Assembly: GCA_023052935.1 (NCBI GenBank)
Contig: CM041298.1
Location: 19,688,871 to 19,752,870, forward strand
Source: Piezodorus guildinii
Lineage: Eukaryota; Arthropoda; Insecta; Hemiptera; Pentatomidae
Reading direction: 5' to 3'
Length of the DNA stretch: 64,000 nt
Every line of letters starts with the position of its first letter. Position 1 is the first letter of the stretch. The notes beneath the pieces were generated by a model that saw only the letters and a program-made list of their open reading frames with translations, was not told the origin of the DNA and ran no database searches. Positions 1-9,430 of the stretch are shown piece after piece. Position numbers and translations under genes: made by a program.

Positions 1-67
1 CCAGTAAGTGTTCGAGTAGCCGAAAACGTCGAGCAGTTTCTTGTCGTTTCAGTCTTGTGTGCGGATG
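1..67 (-). mobile_element. J2 LINE fragment, ORF2 C-terminal region
   Basis: The minus strand translates to a piece containing RLKRQETARRFRLL. The same peptide lies between the RT and the C-terminus of the J2 copy at 16158-17230. The fragment is cut by the window edge at 1 and ends near 67 where the match stops. No function can remain. Confidence 0.7.
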
Positions 68-498
68 AAAAATATAAATCAAACTTAGTTCTGTTTATTT
101 GTTCGTTATTTTAAAGTGAAGCAAAGATAAAAGAAATTTAACTTTCCCATAGAAAAAAAAAGTGTTAAAAAAAGTATACTTATAAAGCCATAAAATACAC
201 AGTTTAGAAAAAATTTTCATTTATTATTATTTTTATTTTACTACTTTTATTTTAATTACTAGTAGGCTAGCCCATGTTTCGCACGGGTGCAAATTGAATG
301 GGGTATCATTAATGTTTTAAAAAAATCTGACAAACGCTTTGGGAGTTTTAATTCATCATTACAAAAAGTGCAATTAGCAAGAAAACATATTTATTTTATA
401 ACATCAATTGATTATTATTTATAACCATCGGCAGAAATAAGAAATATAAATCAAAATTGGTTCGGTTTACAGACTTCTTATTTTAAAGTGAAGCATAG
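68..498. repeat. AT-rich stretch with two copies of a short repeat
   Basis: No gene is visible. Bases near 74-125 and 442-496 are diverged copies of one sequence (both contain ATATAAATCAAA and TATTTTAAAGTGAAGCA). Around 263-292 there is a CTAG-containing, slightly GC-richer patch that loosely resembles the Helitron-like 3' ends seen elsewhere, too short to call. Confidence 0.35.
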
Positions 499-1004
499 AT
501 TTGCCTATCCAGGTTTAATTTATTTTTTTTTTTAATTTTTTTTTATTCGTATATATTACAATTTGTCATAATATACAATAATAATAGTGCTAAAGGATCT
601 CATTCATACAATATTTACAATATAAACAAAAGGAAAGTCAAATTACATAAAATAAAATCAAAATAAATAAACGTATACAATAACAAAATTTGTAGACAAA
701 ATAAATACAAATAAATAAACAAAACATGTCACATTCATACCTATGTACAATATCTACAATCAGCTCGGGAACCCCGGACGGACAAGCAGAGTACAAAGGA
801 TCCCAGCGCCTCCCTCTCAGCCGCATTACTGGTGAGAGCCAGCGGAAGCTAAGTGAGTACCAGGTTTAATTAGAATAGGATCTTTTACGAGTAACTGACA
901 TCGGACAGACTCGGGACCACCTCTCTACGTCCCCTCCGAAGGACGACGTAACTAAGAAATTTTTACTCCCATTTAAAAATCCTAAGACCACCTTTCGGGT
1001 TTGC
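499..1004 (-). mobile_element. SINE-1 copy, interrupted by a J1 fragment
   Basis: The two halves (499-520 and 872-1004) match the SINE-1 body found at 22500, 35137 and 35953: CCTATCCAGGTTTAATT, then GGATCTTT..ACGAGTAACTGACAT and CGTCCCCTCCGAAGGACG. The tRNA-like head is missing beyond 1004 and the 3' tail is missing before 499. The copy is split by the J1 insertion at 521-859, which is flanked by a 12-bp duplication of SINE sequence, so the SINE is the older element. Confidence 0.8.
521..859 (-). mobile_element. J1 LINE, 5'-truncated copy (3' UTR only)
   Basis: Nearly identical to the 3' UTR of the large J1 element at 54699-55145, including ATCTCATTCATACAATATTT and the GGATCCCAGCGCCTCCCTCT block, but lacking about 25 bp around the paired CCCC/CTTGTGG segment. 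The poly(A) end is a T-run at 522-541 on the plus strand. CCAGGTTTAATT at 509-520 and 860-871 is a 12-bp target-site duplication. Extreme 5' truncation is typical of target-primed reverse transcription. Confidence 0.88.
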
Positions 1005-1132
1005 GACATTTTTTTCGAAATTGATATTTTGACATATTTGTATAATAATCGTTTAGTTCTATTTAAATCCGTCATTATATTTTATCCAAAAAAAATAGAA
1101 ATCCTTTAAAAACTTTTTTAAAAATTGCATTT

Positions 1133-1274
1133 CATTCCAAAAGGTACTAAATTCAAATTTCCTTTTCATTCCAAAAGGTACTAAAAACATTTCCTTCCAA
1201 AACGTACTATATCCTCTGTAAACAGGTACAACACCTTTCCTTTCATTTCATTCCAAAAGGTACTAAATTTTCTA
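1133..1274. repeat. Imperfect minisatellite, unit CATTCCAAAAGGTACTAAA
   Basis: The unit occurs near 1133, 1169 and 1251, with a diverged copy at 1192 (TTCCAAAACGTACTA). Spacing is irregular, 22 to 60 bp. No coding potential. Confidence 0.6.
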
Positions 1275-1933
1275 CCATACGGCAGAAGCACCTAACCCCG
1301 TAATATATCTGCAGTAATTTATTGTTTTCTTCATTTTGTGCATTTTTATTGATTCATTTAGTACATCTTGAATCACTGTTATTATTTTTATCAATAGTTT
1401 TAACCAAATTATCAGTTTTTAGGCTTTTAAACAACTTAATTGTCTCGCTCTGGTTCTTGAAGGTTCCCAATAAAAATTTAGTTTTTTTATAGTATTTCTT
1501 TTTGCAACAACACAAATTTAGTTTAAAAAATTCAGAAACTCGCATTTCAATCGAATAATGACGTTTGATCCAACAAATAGTTGGAATTAGCATTCCACGA
1601 ACTTGCTAAATATGAGAGGACAAACCGTGCCTATCTATGTGACCGTGTGATCTATCTATGTAAAATAAAACCTCAAAAAATATTTATTTATCAGTCTCTA
1701 TAGTTAAATATTGTTTACACGTAATTAATAATATAGATAAATTTGATAAATTCACACACATAGTAAATACAAGTTCAAAACAAACTTCATAATTACATAC
1801 TTTCTTATTATAGTGCTTTGAATATTTACTTTCTTTATGAAGAATAGATAATCAATGCAACTAACCAATAAAGAAAGATATTTCTCAGAGGGAGAATAAA
1901 GAACTATAGATAACTCAGTAATTAAAAATAAAA
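1275..1933. other. AT-rich DNA with no recognisable feature
   Basis: Short open frames on the minus strand (1354-1593, 1752-1952) have low-complexity composition rich in K, N, I and F and resemble no family I know. I regard them as chance ORFs. Confidence 0.4.
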
Positions 1934-3132
1934 TCTGGTACGGGGAACACACGACTTTAACTTACCTCCGTTTTCAAAATCGATTTTTAAGAATTTCCAA
2001 ATACAGTTTGAGATAAAAATGAGTGAAACCATTAAAGAATTAATTAAATTGAATTAATTTAGAAACATGTGTTTTATTAAAAACTCTACTATATTATTAT
2101 CTAAAATAAACAGTAATTTTTTTTTGCTTTTTATCACACTTTATTCAATTTTACAAGCTTTTGTATAAGAAAATATATTTTCTAAAGTCTTTCTCTTTCA
2201 AACGGTATATTATACGTCTATATTACTGTTTTTATGTTCAAAAACAAAATTGGCGCGCTGTTCTTAATTGACAAGCCGCCAGGTTGCAGCACCGTCAACA
2301 TGAATTTTCCTTTTCGGTAACCCGAAAAACAGTTAGTTTTATTGGCTTTTTATCACTCTCCATCACTCTTTACAATTCCGTTAATCAGATAATATTTTTT
2401 CTAAAATCGTTAGCTATCCAGCGGTATATTATAACTATTGTATTAAAAAACACGAAGAATGAATGAAAAAATATTTCTTCAGTTTTCTCCATTAGTTGTT
2501 TATCAAATTCGCTCAAAGTGCATATTTAGCTGTTAATTATCAATACTAACAAGATAATATAGTTATTTTTATAGAATCTACAAAATTAAAGGTACTTTAG
2601 GGGAAGAAAATTCAAAATATCTGCATGTAAGCCACATCAGACTATTTTAACCAGAATTAAAGTTACACGAAATTAAAGCTCATTAAATTTTACATCGATA
2701 TAGCAAGTTTAATCAAAAAAATCGTTAGAGCCGTTTTTGAGAAAATCGTAAAAAAGTGCCAAATTCATGGTATAAAGTGGCTCTTCTGGTAAACTGGTTT
2801 TGATGGGAAAGTTGCTGTAACATCTCGAGCGTATAGTTATATCAAATATGAAATTTCAATTTCGTGCGGCTTCTAGTTTTTGGGTTAGAATTACCATACA
2901 CACGCACATACACACGCATTGGATAAAGTAGCTGATTTTAGCGAAAAACTTGCTGTAGCATTTCGTGCGTATATTCGCACTAGATTTACCACACATGGAA
3001 ATACAGACCTTTCTCAACTTGGTTATTTGGATTATTTGGACTCAGAGAACCCTAAAACGCGTGTTTCTGTTGAAAACTCTAATTAGAAAATTTTCACGAT
3101 CGCAATACTTTCCCATCTATATTTCATATATA

Positions 3133-4083
3133 TTCCGCTCCTATACATTGTATACACAAATGACCTACCAACTCATCCCACCACATTGACTGCAACTTAG
3201 GCGGACGATACTGCAATTTTAACGTCAAACGACGATCCTATACTCGCCTCACTGACTCTACAAAATCACCTGATGGCACTACAAAATTGGTACAAGCTAT
3301 GGAAAATTCGTTTAAATCACGACAAATCAAGACACGTAACGTTTACACTACGACAAAACACTTGCCCAACAATTTTTATCGACAACAACCAAATTCCTCA
3401 GACCAACTCTGTACATTACCTAGGACTGATACTCGATCGAAGGATGACTTGGGGCCCACATGTCAAGATGAAAAGACAGACTCTTAACCACCGACTGAAA
3501 GTACTTTACTCACTTTTATCTAAATCTTCAAAATTAAAAATTAGACAGAAACTGAATGTGTATGTATTCAGTTTCTATGTACCTATTTTGATACTATATT
3601 CTTCTACTTATATTCAGTTTGTATGTACCTTCTTAAGCCAATATGGACTTACGCTTCACAGATTTTTGGTTCAGTAAAAAAGACTCACATACAAAAACTG
3701 CAATCATTTCAATCCAAAATTTTAAGACTGATAACGACAGCTCCTTGGTACGTAAACAACAGAACCCTACATACGGACTTACAAGAACCAAGAGTTGACC
3801 AACATAAACGAACACTCTATACTCGTTTTCACAGTAAACTTAACGGACACGACAATAGACTGATTAACGACATGTCAATAGTTGAAATGCCAGTCAGAAG
3901 AAGGCTAAAGTGAGGCTGGATGAGGGACCTCCTCGGATAAAATAAAGCCATGGAAGGGGTGCTGCTGGGCATTTTCCTTCTTCATGCCTACCATGTCCTG
4001 ATCTCAATTTGTACAGCACATTTGCTGATTGTCAGATACATTCTGACAGGCGTGAATATAGATATAAAGAGAAAAAAAAAAAA
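3133..4083 (+). mobile_element. J3 LINE, 5'-truncated insertion in the HA hairpin
   Basis: Poly(A) tail at 4070-4083. ATTTCATATATA at 3121-3132 and 4084-4095 is a 12-bp target-site duplication. The body encodes the RT palm end through the ORF2 C-terminus, then the J3 3' UTR. The target lies within the 3'-terminal hairpin of the surrounding HA copy. Confidence 0.92.
3137..3940 (+). pseudogene. J3 ORF2 C-terminal part (reverse transcriptase end)
   Basis: Conceptual translation runs PLLYIVYTNDLPTHP, then a stop just before ADDTAIL (the catalytic box, so the element is dead), then QNWYKLWKIRLNHDKSRHVT, VHYLGLILDRRMTWGPHVK, LLKPIWTYASQIFG and RRRLK, stop, GWMRDLLG. Around 3557-3625 a local duplication of the ATTCAGTTT..TATGTACCT segment shifts the frame relative to the intact copy at 29410-28997. 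Relics of a non-LTR polymerase; Jockey-like by overall pattern. No host function. Confidence 0.85.
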
Positions 4084-4112
4084 ATTTCATATATAGGTAA
4101 GAGAAAGTAAAA

Positions 4113-4172
4113 TTCTTAAATTGATTTTAACAACTTAGGTATGTGAAAGTCGTGTGTTCAACGCACCAGTTT
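4113..4172 (-). mobile_element. HA 5'-end fragment, inverted next to an HA 3' end
   Basis: The minus strand reads CTGGTGCGTTGAACACACGA followed by CTTTCACATACCT and TTAAAATCAATTTAAG, the 5' end of the HA variant also seen at 40915. It abuts the 3' end of the preceding HA copy in opposite orientation. Confidence 0.6.
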
Positions 4173-4660
4173 TCTTTTCAAAAGTTTAATGAAAAAAAAA
4201 ATCAAACGCTAAATTCTTCTTTTGATTGTAGTTTATTCACTCCTAAAAATGATCAATCTTCTGAAATTTTTCTGTTTTTTTTTTTTTTCTTTTCTATAAT
4301 TTTTCTGGTTTCTGGGCATGCAAAACTGGGGCGGTGCCTATGTGGGCAGCGAGTAGGCGCAGCGATCGAGTTAAGTCCACCAATAAATAGTGAATTTGCA
4401 TAATGCCGTTGCGCTGCGACAGAAATGTAATTGTGCCATTCTGTTCGCTGGAACCACGCACAAAACAGCTCTCAATTTTCCCTAAATAATTTAGAAACTC
4501 CCTGTTCAATTGTACCCGACGCTTAATTTTATTTTATTTCCAAAACAATTCACTGAATAAATGTATGAATGAAATACAGTTTCATTAACCAACTCAAGAG
4601 TTTTTCAATATCAGATATCTGTCTGCTGATAAAAAAGTAAATCATTTAATAAATAAAAAA
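4173..4660. other. Low-copy DNA, no gene seen
   Basis: Poly-T run near 4275-4289, then a GC-richer patch at 4315-4470 that matches nothing else in the window. The 86-aa plus-strand frame at 4143-4403 is largely F and S from T-runs and is not credible as a gene. Confidence 0.4.
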
Positions 4661-5694
4661 TCTGGTGCACGCATCACATGACTTTCACTTACTTCCATTA
4701 TTTATGTCAATTCAAGAATTTTTAAACTAATTTATAAACGAAAATAAATTGTTAAAGAATTATTTAAATTGGATTTTAATAGAAACCCGTGTTTTATTAA
4801 ATAATCTATAATTACATTATCATCTACGACAGTCAGTTTGTTTTATCGGCTTTCCACCAATTTCCTTTAACTTTTAAAATAGTATGTATAATATAATATT
4901 TTTTATTAAAATCTTTAGCATTCCAACGGTATATTAGGGGTACTCACTACATTTGCTATAGCATGCTATTTGTGTTATTTTGCTAAACCCGTCGAGTTTC
5001 TACAGTTATTTCCTGAATAAAATTGATGGGCTTAGCACAATAGCACAAATAGCATGCTATAGCAAACGTAGTGAGTACCCCTATTATACATGTATGTTAC
5101 TGTTCTTAAGTTCATAAACAAAAAATTGCATTACAAAAATATTTTTGCAGTTTTCTCGTTTAGTTGGATATCGAATTCGTCCAACTTATATATTCACATG
5201 TTTTTTTTTATCAATGGTAATAATATGATATGCTTATTTTTATGGAATATACAAAAATAATTAATGGCACTTTAGAAGAAGAAAATTTAAAATATCTGCA
5301 TTTAAGCCCCGTCAACTATTTCAAAGACCATTAAATTTTACATCAATATAGTAAGTTTAATCAAAATCGTTAAATCCGTTCTCAAGAAAATCGTAAAATG
5401 GTGGAAAATGCATAGTATAAAGTGGCTCTTCTGGTAAGCTGATTTTTATGAAAAATTGATGTAACATCTCGGGCGTATATTTGTCTTAAATATGAAATTT
5501 CAGTTTCATAGGACTTTTCGTTTTCGGGCTGGACCAAACAACACACACACAAACCTTTTTGCGGGACTTGGTTATTTGGACTCAGAGGACCCTTATAAAC
5601 GTGGATTTCCGTTGAAAACTGAAATTCAAAAATTTTCACGATCGCAATACTTCCATTTACTATATATTCTATATATAAGTGAGTGAAAGTAAAA
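4661..5694 (+). mobile_element. HA repeat copy carrying a PAL MITE
   Basis: Starts TCTGGTGCACGCATCACATG after an A-run and ends GAGTGAAAGTAAAA. Carries the HA landmarks: CTTTCACTTACTTCC, CATTAAATTTTACATCAAT, AAAGTGGCTCTTCTGGTAAG and TTTTCACGATCGCAATACTT. The PAL element at 4937-5081 interrupts it at CGGTATATTA. Confidence 0.8.
4937..5081. mobile_element. PAL, 145-bp palindromic MITE (copy 1)
   Basis: Terminal inverted repeats of about 40 bp begin GGGGTACTCACTAC and end GTAGTGAGTACCCC, around a loop with CCCGTCGAGTTTCTACAG. It is flanked by TATTA (4932-4936 and 5082-5086), consistent with a 5-bp target duplication. Removing it restores the HA sequence GGTATATTATACATG. A second copy of exactly the same length is at 34387-34531. 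No coding capacity. Confidence 0.85.
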
Positions 5695-6162
5695 AGCTTC
5701 AAATAATTACACAATAGTTTATTATTTCCAAATAACAATATTAAGGTATAACTGTTTATAAAGCTCTAGATAGGCAATCAAGTAATACGAAAATCAATTA
5801 ATAATTCAGAGGAAAATGTCATACAACACTGATAATTTCAAAACGCTACGTTTCTGGTAGTTTCTAAGCATTTTAATGATTATTTTTTAATTTTGAAGAA
5901 AATTTAATTTTCGGTATTTATTTGTTTATTAATTAGGGGGAACGGAATTCGTTGTTCGGGTTCTATGCATCTTTAAACGTAAGCCCTCAAATTTTGAAGG
6001 AGTGTAATTTTTTTTTTTTTGGTCGATTACAAAGGTTACAAATAATTAACCAAAAGCATTTATACTAGACTGCGTTACTAATATAAAAAAAATTTCCTGA
6101 TTCCAGAACACTTTACTTTTTTTCTCTATCATCAATAATAACTGAGTTATCAAGGAGTCACA
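5695..6162. repeat. HC dispersed AT-rich repeat (copy 1, left part)
   Basis: Bases 5697-5780 match 11157-11245 (ATTTCC/CAATAACAATATT and ATAACTGTTTATAAA). Bases 5940-6160 hold the HC landmarks seen repeatedly: GGGTTCTATGCATCTT, ACGTAAGCCCTCAAATTTTG, GGTCGATTACAAAGGTT and AACTGAGTTATCAAGGAGTC. No coding sequence. Interrupted by J4 at 6175. Confidence 0.6.
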
Positions 6163-6174
6163 TCTCTCATAAGT

Positions 6175-6889
6175 CATTCACAGACCATATCAATAGAAAA
6201 ATCGATAAAGCCAAAAAATTAATATTTAAAATGTTCCCATACTTCAACAAAAAATCCATTTGAGCTCCCATAACAAATTAATAATATACAAATCAGTTAT
6301 TCGCCCGTTAATTACATACGCCTCGCCAGTCTGGAGCTCAACCTGCTTGACTAACTACCAAAAACTTGAAAGAATTCAAAATCTATCAATGCGGATAATT
6401 AACAATTACCCCCGCTACACTAAAATATCATCTATGCTCCAGGACTTACAGCTTCCAACAATTAAACATTTTGTCCATACTCAAACAGCTTCTTACTTCA
6501 GTAAAACACCAGTCTCCAAAAATCCTTTAATAAAGGAAATCGGTAACTATAATAAAGCATCTCTAAAACGCTACACTCATAAAAGAACTAAACATGTGTT
6601 AATACATAAAACAACTAACTTAAGCTAGTTTATTTTAATTTCTAATTTTATATTATCAATTGTGTTATCTGTTTTTTGTTTTTTTTATATGTAGGTTTTT
6701 TATTTAGTTTTTCCTACTACCATAGTTAATATCAATTTACTTTTACCACTAATTATAGATTAGATAATTAGATTATAACTACCAAATGAACCAAACATTT
6801 GATGATTGTAAGGATGTCTCATCCGAAATCATTTATAAATTTTTTGTCAATATGTAAAAATGTAAATAAAGTTTATTTTCTTTCTTTCT
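6175..6889 (+). mobile_element. J4 Jockey-like LINE, 5'-truncated
   Basis: TCTCTCATAAGT at 6163-6174 and 6890-6901 is a 12-bp target-site duplication inside HC. The 3' end is AATAAAGTTTATTTTCTTTC, a short TTTC repeat rather than a long poly(A). The coding part is the ORF2 C-terminus. Confidence 0.85.
6260..6628 (+). pseudogene. J4 ORF2 C-terminal fragment
   Basis: The 122-residue frame contains KLIIYKSVIRPLITYASPVW, ERIQNLSMRIINNYPRYTK and LQLPTIKHFVHTQT. This is the layout of the post-RT C-terminal region of Jockey-clade ORF2 (YKxxIRPxxTYASPVW). Coding similarity extends upstream in another frame (HINRKIDKAKKLIFKMFPYF), so a frameshift lies near 6255. The endonuclease and RT catalytic core are absent through 5' truncation. 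Confidence 0.8.
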
Positions 6890-6901
6890 TCTCTCATAAG
6901 T

Positions 6902-7029
6902 TGTAGCTTGACCATATAAGATTTTTTTTTTTTTTTTTATTACGCTTTATTTTTTGTAAAACTCTATACTAATTTTTTTCTAGAATCAAAAATAACTGAA
7001 TTTCGGGCGTATATATATTTAAAATTACT
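6902..7029. repeat. HC repeat (copy 1, right part)
   Basis: Continuation of HC after the J4 insertion: T-run near 6921-6939, then TACGCTTTATT, AACTCTATACTAAT and AAAAATAACTGAATTTCGG. It is interrupted again by the L2C element at 7030. Confidence 0.55.
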
Positions 7030-7315
7030 GTACTTAGGACAGGATAAAACGAATCATGACACATATTTTTAAGATTTGTCCTCAGTACTCCGAAGAGGTC
7101 GCATGTGACCCATTTTTACGGCGAGTTAAAGAGCTCCTTTCCCCAATTCGTTGACAATATTTCCTAGGATCATACCTTTACCAAATCATTAACTCCAACA
7201 CCCTCCATACATCCACAGTCTTTAGTCCGCTCACTTGAAACAAGATCATGCAATTCCGACCTTTATTTTCCTACCCATAGGACTAAAACTTTTGATCGTT
7301 CCTACCTTATCCGCT

Positions 7316-7666
7316 TCTCTTCTTCTTCTTTTAATAGCTCTACAACCCATAAAGGGTCTTGGTTTCCTCTAACAGCAACCGCCACGCATCTCTGTTCTGT
7401 GTCACTGCCACCCAGTTTCGGACCTTGAAATATTTTCTAGCGTTTTGGGCCACACAATCCGCCCATCGCAGCTTCGGTCTACCAACTTTTCGACGATTAT
7501 ACAAAGGCTCAGTCATATTTCTCTTGGTAGGTAGACCGTCAGACATTCTGGCCAGATGCCCTGCCCACCTGAGTCTTCCATGCTTGATAATGAAAGAGAT
7601 GTCTGTCTCTTGGTACATGTCGTAAAGCTTCCGATTACTTCTCCTCCTACATTCATTGTATCTATG
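7316..7666 (-). mobile_element. RTE-like LINE 3' fragment inserted in L2C
   Basis: TATCCGCT at 7308-7315 and 7667-7674 is an 8-bp target duplication; removing the insert rejoins the L2C coding sequence. On the minus strand the insert ends in an AAG-rich tail (AAAAGAAGAAGAAGAG). Confidence 0.78.
7340..7618 (-). pseudogene. ORF2 C-terminal domain of an RTE-like LINE
   Basis: The 92-residue frame carries HGRLRWAGHLARMSDGLPTK, RRKVGRPKLRWADCVAQNAR and VTQNRDAWRLLLEE. The pattern RLRWAGHxxRM..GRPxxRWxDxV..RxxWR is common at the C-terminus of RTE-like retrotransposon proteins in arthropods, and is distantly shared with the RTx copies at 18033 and 39961. The RT core is absent. The start is only the first Met in the truncated piece. 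Confidence 0.75.
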
Positions 7667-7871
7667 TATCCGCTCCTCTACTTTCTGGAATTCTCTACCT
7701 ACTCATATCCGCCATGCTGCTTCTCTCTCCTCACTCAAATCCCAACTTTTCCAATACCTTTTATTATCCCAAAAAGACGCTTAGAAACTGTGATATTTAT
7801 ATTCCTGACATCACACTTTGAAAGAAGGGTAATATTTGTTCATTGTCTATATTTAAACGTTGTAATCTATT

Positions 7872-8307
7872 TTTTGATGATGTATAGTCGACTGTAGAAA
7901 CTATTATAGGTGGAATAGTCAGGAATCAGTCATTTTTTTGAAAAGTTTTTAATTTTGCCAACGTTTCGGCCCAAGCTTGTGAGCCATCATCAGGGCATTA
8001 CTGAGCCATGTCCAAGCATAAACTCTGAATTATATTGAGGATGTATAGTCGACTGTAGAAACTATTATAGGTGGAATAGTCAGGAATCAGTCATTTTTTT
8101 GAAAAGTTTTTAATTTTGCCAACGTTTCGGCCCAAGCTTGTGAGCCATCATCAGGGCATTACTGAGCCATGTCTAAGCAGTGTGCTGAGTTTATGCTTGG
8201 GCATGGCTCAGTAATGCCCTGATGATGGCTCACAAGCTTGGGCCGAAACGTTGGCAAAATTAAAAACTTTTTAAAAAAATGACTGATTCCTGACTATTCC
8301 ACCTATA
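7872..8307 (-). mobile_element. PLE-D foldback element with hammerhead-like cores
   Basis: Flanked by GTTGTAATCTATT at 7859-7871 and 8308-8320, a 13-bp duplication of the L2C 3' UTR. It has two direct copies of a unit of about 155 bp on the minus strand (7872-8030 and 8031-8187) and one inverted copy (8188-8307). Each unit has ATAGGTGGAATAGTCAGG, a T-rich spacer, GCCAACGTTTCGGCCCAAGC, TGTGAGCCATCATCAGGGC and the end GTCGACTATACATC. Direct plus inverted units and long duplications recall Penelope-like retroelements. No ORF. Confidence 0.65.
8217..8253 (+). ncRNA. Hammerhead-ribozyme-like core in PLE-D
   Basis: Reads CTGATGA, then a strand GGCTCA, loop CAAGCT and strand TGGGCC (six pairs, one G-U), then GAAAC and GTTGG. 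CTGATGA, helix II and GAAA is the conserved hammerhead order. After a minimal helix III the expected NUH cleavage triplet is not present (GCA is found), so self-cleavage is doubtful. The same core occurs on the minus strand at about 7955-7995 and 8119-8159, and in a second element at 43340-43380. Confidence 0.5.
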
Positions 8308-8592
8308 GTTGTAATCTATTAATTTAATTTTAATTTTGTTCAAAACAATATTTTCTAAGAATTGTTTTTTTTTTTAATTTTATCATTGTGTATTATTTTT
8401 GTATATATGTGTGTATGTGCGTGTGTGATATACGCACATATATTAACCCATAATTGTAATTAGCAATTAATTATGTTCCTTCTGTCTGTTGGCCAGACAT
8501 GTATACCTCAACTGTACAAACCTGTTATTCTTAGGGGAGCCAGTCCCAGAATAAAAAAAAAAAAATATATTCCATTCTATTTTAAAATTACT

Positions 8593-8790
8593 TTTTTTTC
8601 TGGTTTATAATTAATAATGGTGTACTGATTCTAAAACTCAATAGAATTTTTTTATATAAAAAATAACTGAGTTATTGAATTAGTCGGCCGCCAGTTTAAA
8701 AATAATTGGCTGATATCAACGTCTAGGTGTTAGGATCATTATTGGATTAAAAAAAAAAAATTAATGGTCCAGTATTTTTGAATTATAAGG
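8593..8790. repeat. HC repeat portion after the L2C insertion
   Basis: Contains GTACTGATTCTAAAACTC, AAAAATAACTGAGTTATT, GGCCGCCAGTTTAAAA and ATATCAACGTCTAGGTGTTA, which recur in the HC copies near 11870, 41600 and 42730. No coding sequence. Confidence 0.5.
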
Positions 8791-9366
8791 TAGGTACATC
8801 CTGAAGATTTTTTTTTTTTTTTGGGGGGGGAGGGAGGTTAAGATAAAACCGTATGAATGGTTAGTAATTTTCTCCTGATATTATTGAGGATATATAATCA
8901 ATTTATCAACATTCATTTATTATTTAATTAAATTAATATTAAAAAAAATAAAAAAAGCTTTACGAACTTTATTGAGTTACTGCACAGGCAACTTCAGGCA
9001 TTAAGGCGTGCCTGAAATGCGGCTATAAATGTGCTCTGATTAAGAAATATTACAGCGTTTAATTATAATCAGAATGAGAAGGGATGAGGTAGTTATTAAG
9101 AATTATTCTCTTCTATAAAGGTGTTCATGTCTTTATTTATAATTCAATCGACAACTTTGTTATGAGAAGTTAAAACATTAATAAGAGCTTTACCACTGGA
9201 AGGTTGGAAGTTATTCCGGCAATGCAGTTCATCAAACTTTAAATTGGCCTCAGCAAAGGAAGAATAGTCTCTTAGATGGTAGGCAAAGTCATTGAGGTCA
9301 AGGAAATGAAGAAGGAAAATATTTAAAAAATATATTATTATTTAAAGAGATTTAAAAAAATAAAAT
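8791..9366 (-). other. Mostly unassigned DNA with a short coding-like minus-strand frame
   Basis: Between 9144 and 9320 the minus strand is open for 58 codons and reads FLDLNDFAYHLRDYSSFAEA, LKFDELHCRNNFQPSSGKA and LINVLTSHNKVVD, stop. The amino-acid mix looks more like a real protein tail than the AT-biased noise around it. There is no start codon; a stop lies upstream near 9340. I do not recognise it. It could be a decayed exon or a LINE ORF1 remnant. Confidence 0.3.
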
Positions 9367-9430
9367 CTGCTGCGGGCAACGTACGACTTCCACTTAACTC
9401 GGTTGTTAAAATGAATTTAGGAAATATTAA
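9367..9430 (+). mobile_element. HA 5' end fragment
   Basis: TCTGCTGCGGGCAACGTACG followed by ACTTCCACTTAACTC and TTAAAATGAATTTAGGAA. Only the first 60 bp remain before the J2 insertion. A matching HA 3' end (ATAGTAAGTAAGTTAAAGT) is at 11136-11154, after the J3 block, so one HA copy may have been replaced or deleted between them. Confidence 0.6.

Larger units (their letters stand above)
1934..4112 (+). mobile_element. HA repeat copy, interrupted by a J3 LINE
   Basis: Starts TCTGGTACGGGGAACACACG, followed by the subterminal motif ACTTTAACTTAC, and ends GGTAAGAGAAAGTAAAA at 4096-4112. The internal HA landmarks are present (GGTACTTTAGGGGAAGAAAA, AAAGTGGCTCTTCTGGTAA, TTTTCACGATCGCAATACTT). Part of the 5' third (about 2090-2240) is repeated at 2310-2450 across a short GC-richer spacer (2252-2310). 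A J3 LINE sits in the 3' hairpin at 3133-4083. Confidence 0.75.
7030..8580 (+). mobile_element. L2C (CR1/L2-like) LINE, 5'-truncated, with two nested insertions
   Basis: TTTAAAATTACT at 7018-7029 and 8581-8592 is a 12-bp target-site duplication. Codons resemble the L2C ORF at 19710-20096: ILRFVLSTPKRS-like at 7075-7110, SLLPCFSLLTQI-like at 7715-7750. The 3' UTR (ATTATGTTCCTTCTGTCTGT, CAGTCCCAGAATAAA) ends in TTCCATTCTAT. It is broken by an RTE-like fragment (7316-7666) and by PLE-D (7872-8307). Confidence 0.85.

Noticed and set aside
4294..4509. 71-aa minus-strand frame near 4.3-4.5 kb as a small gene
   Set aside because: Ordinary composition, but no conserved motif, no start or stop context and no neighbouring exon; kept as unassigned DNA.
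8120..8254. Regularly spaced repeats that might suggest a CRISPR-like array
   Set aside because: Only three units, in direct and inverted orientation, within a eukaryotic foldback element with target duplication.
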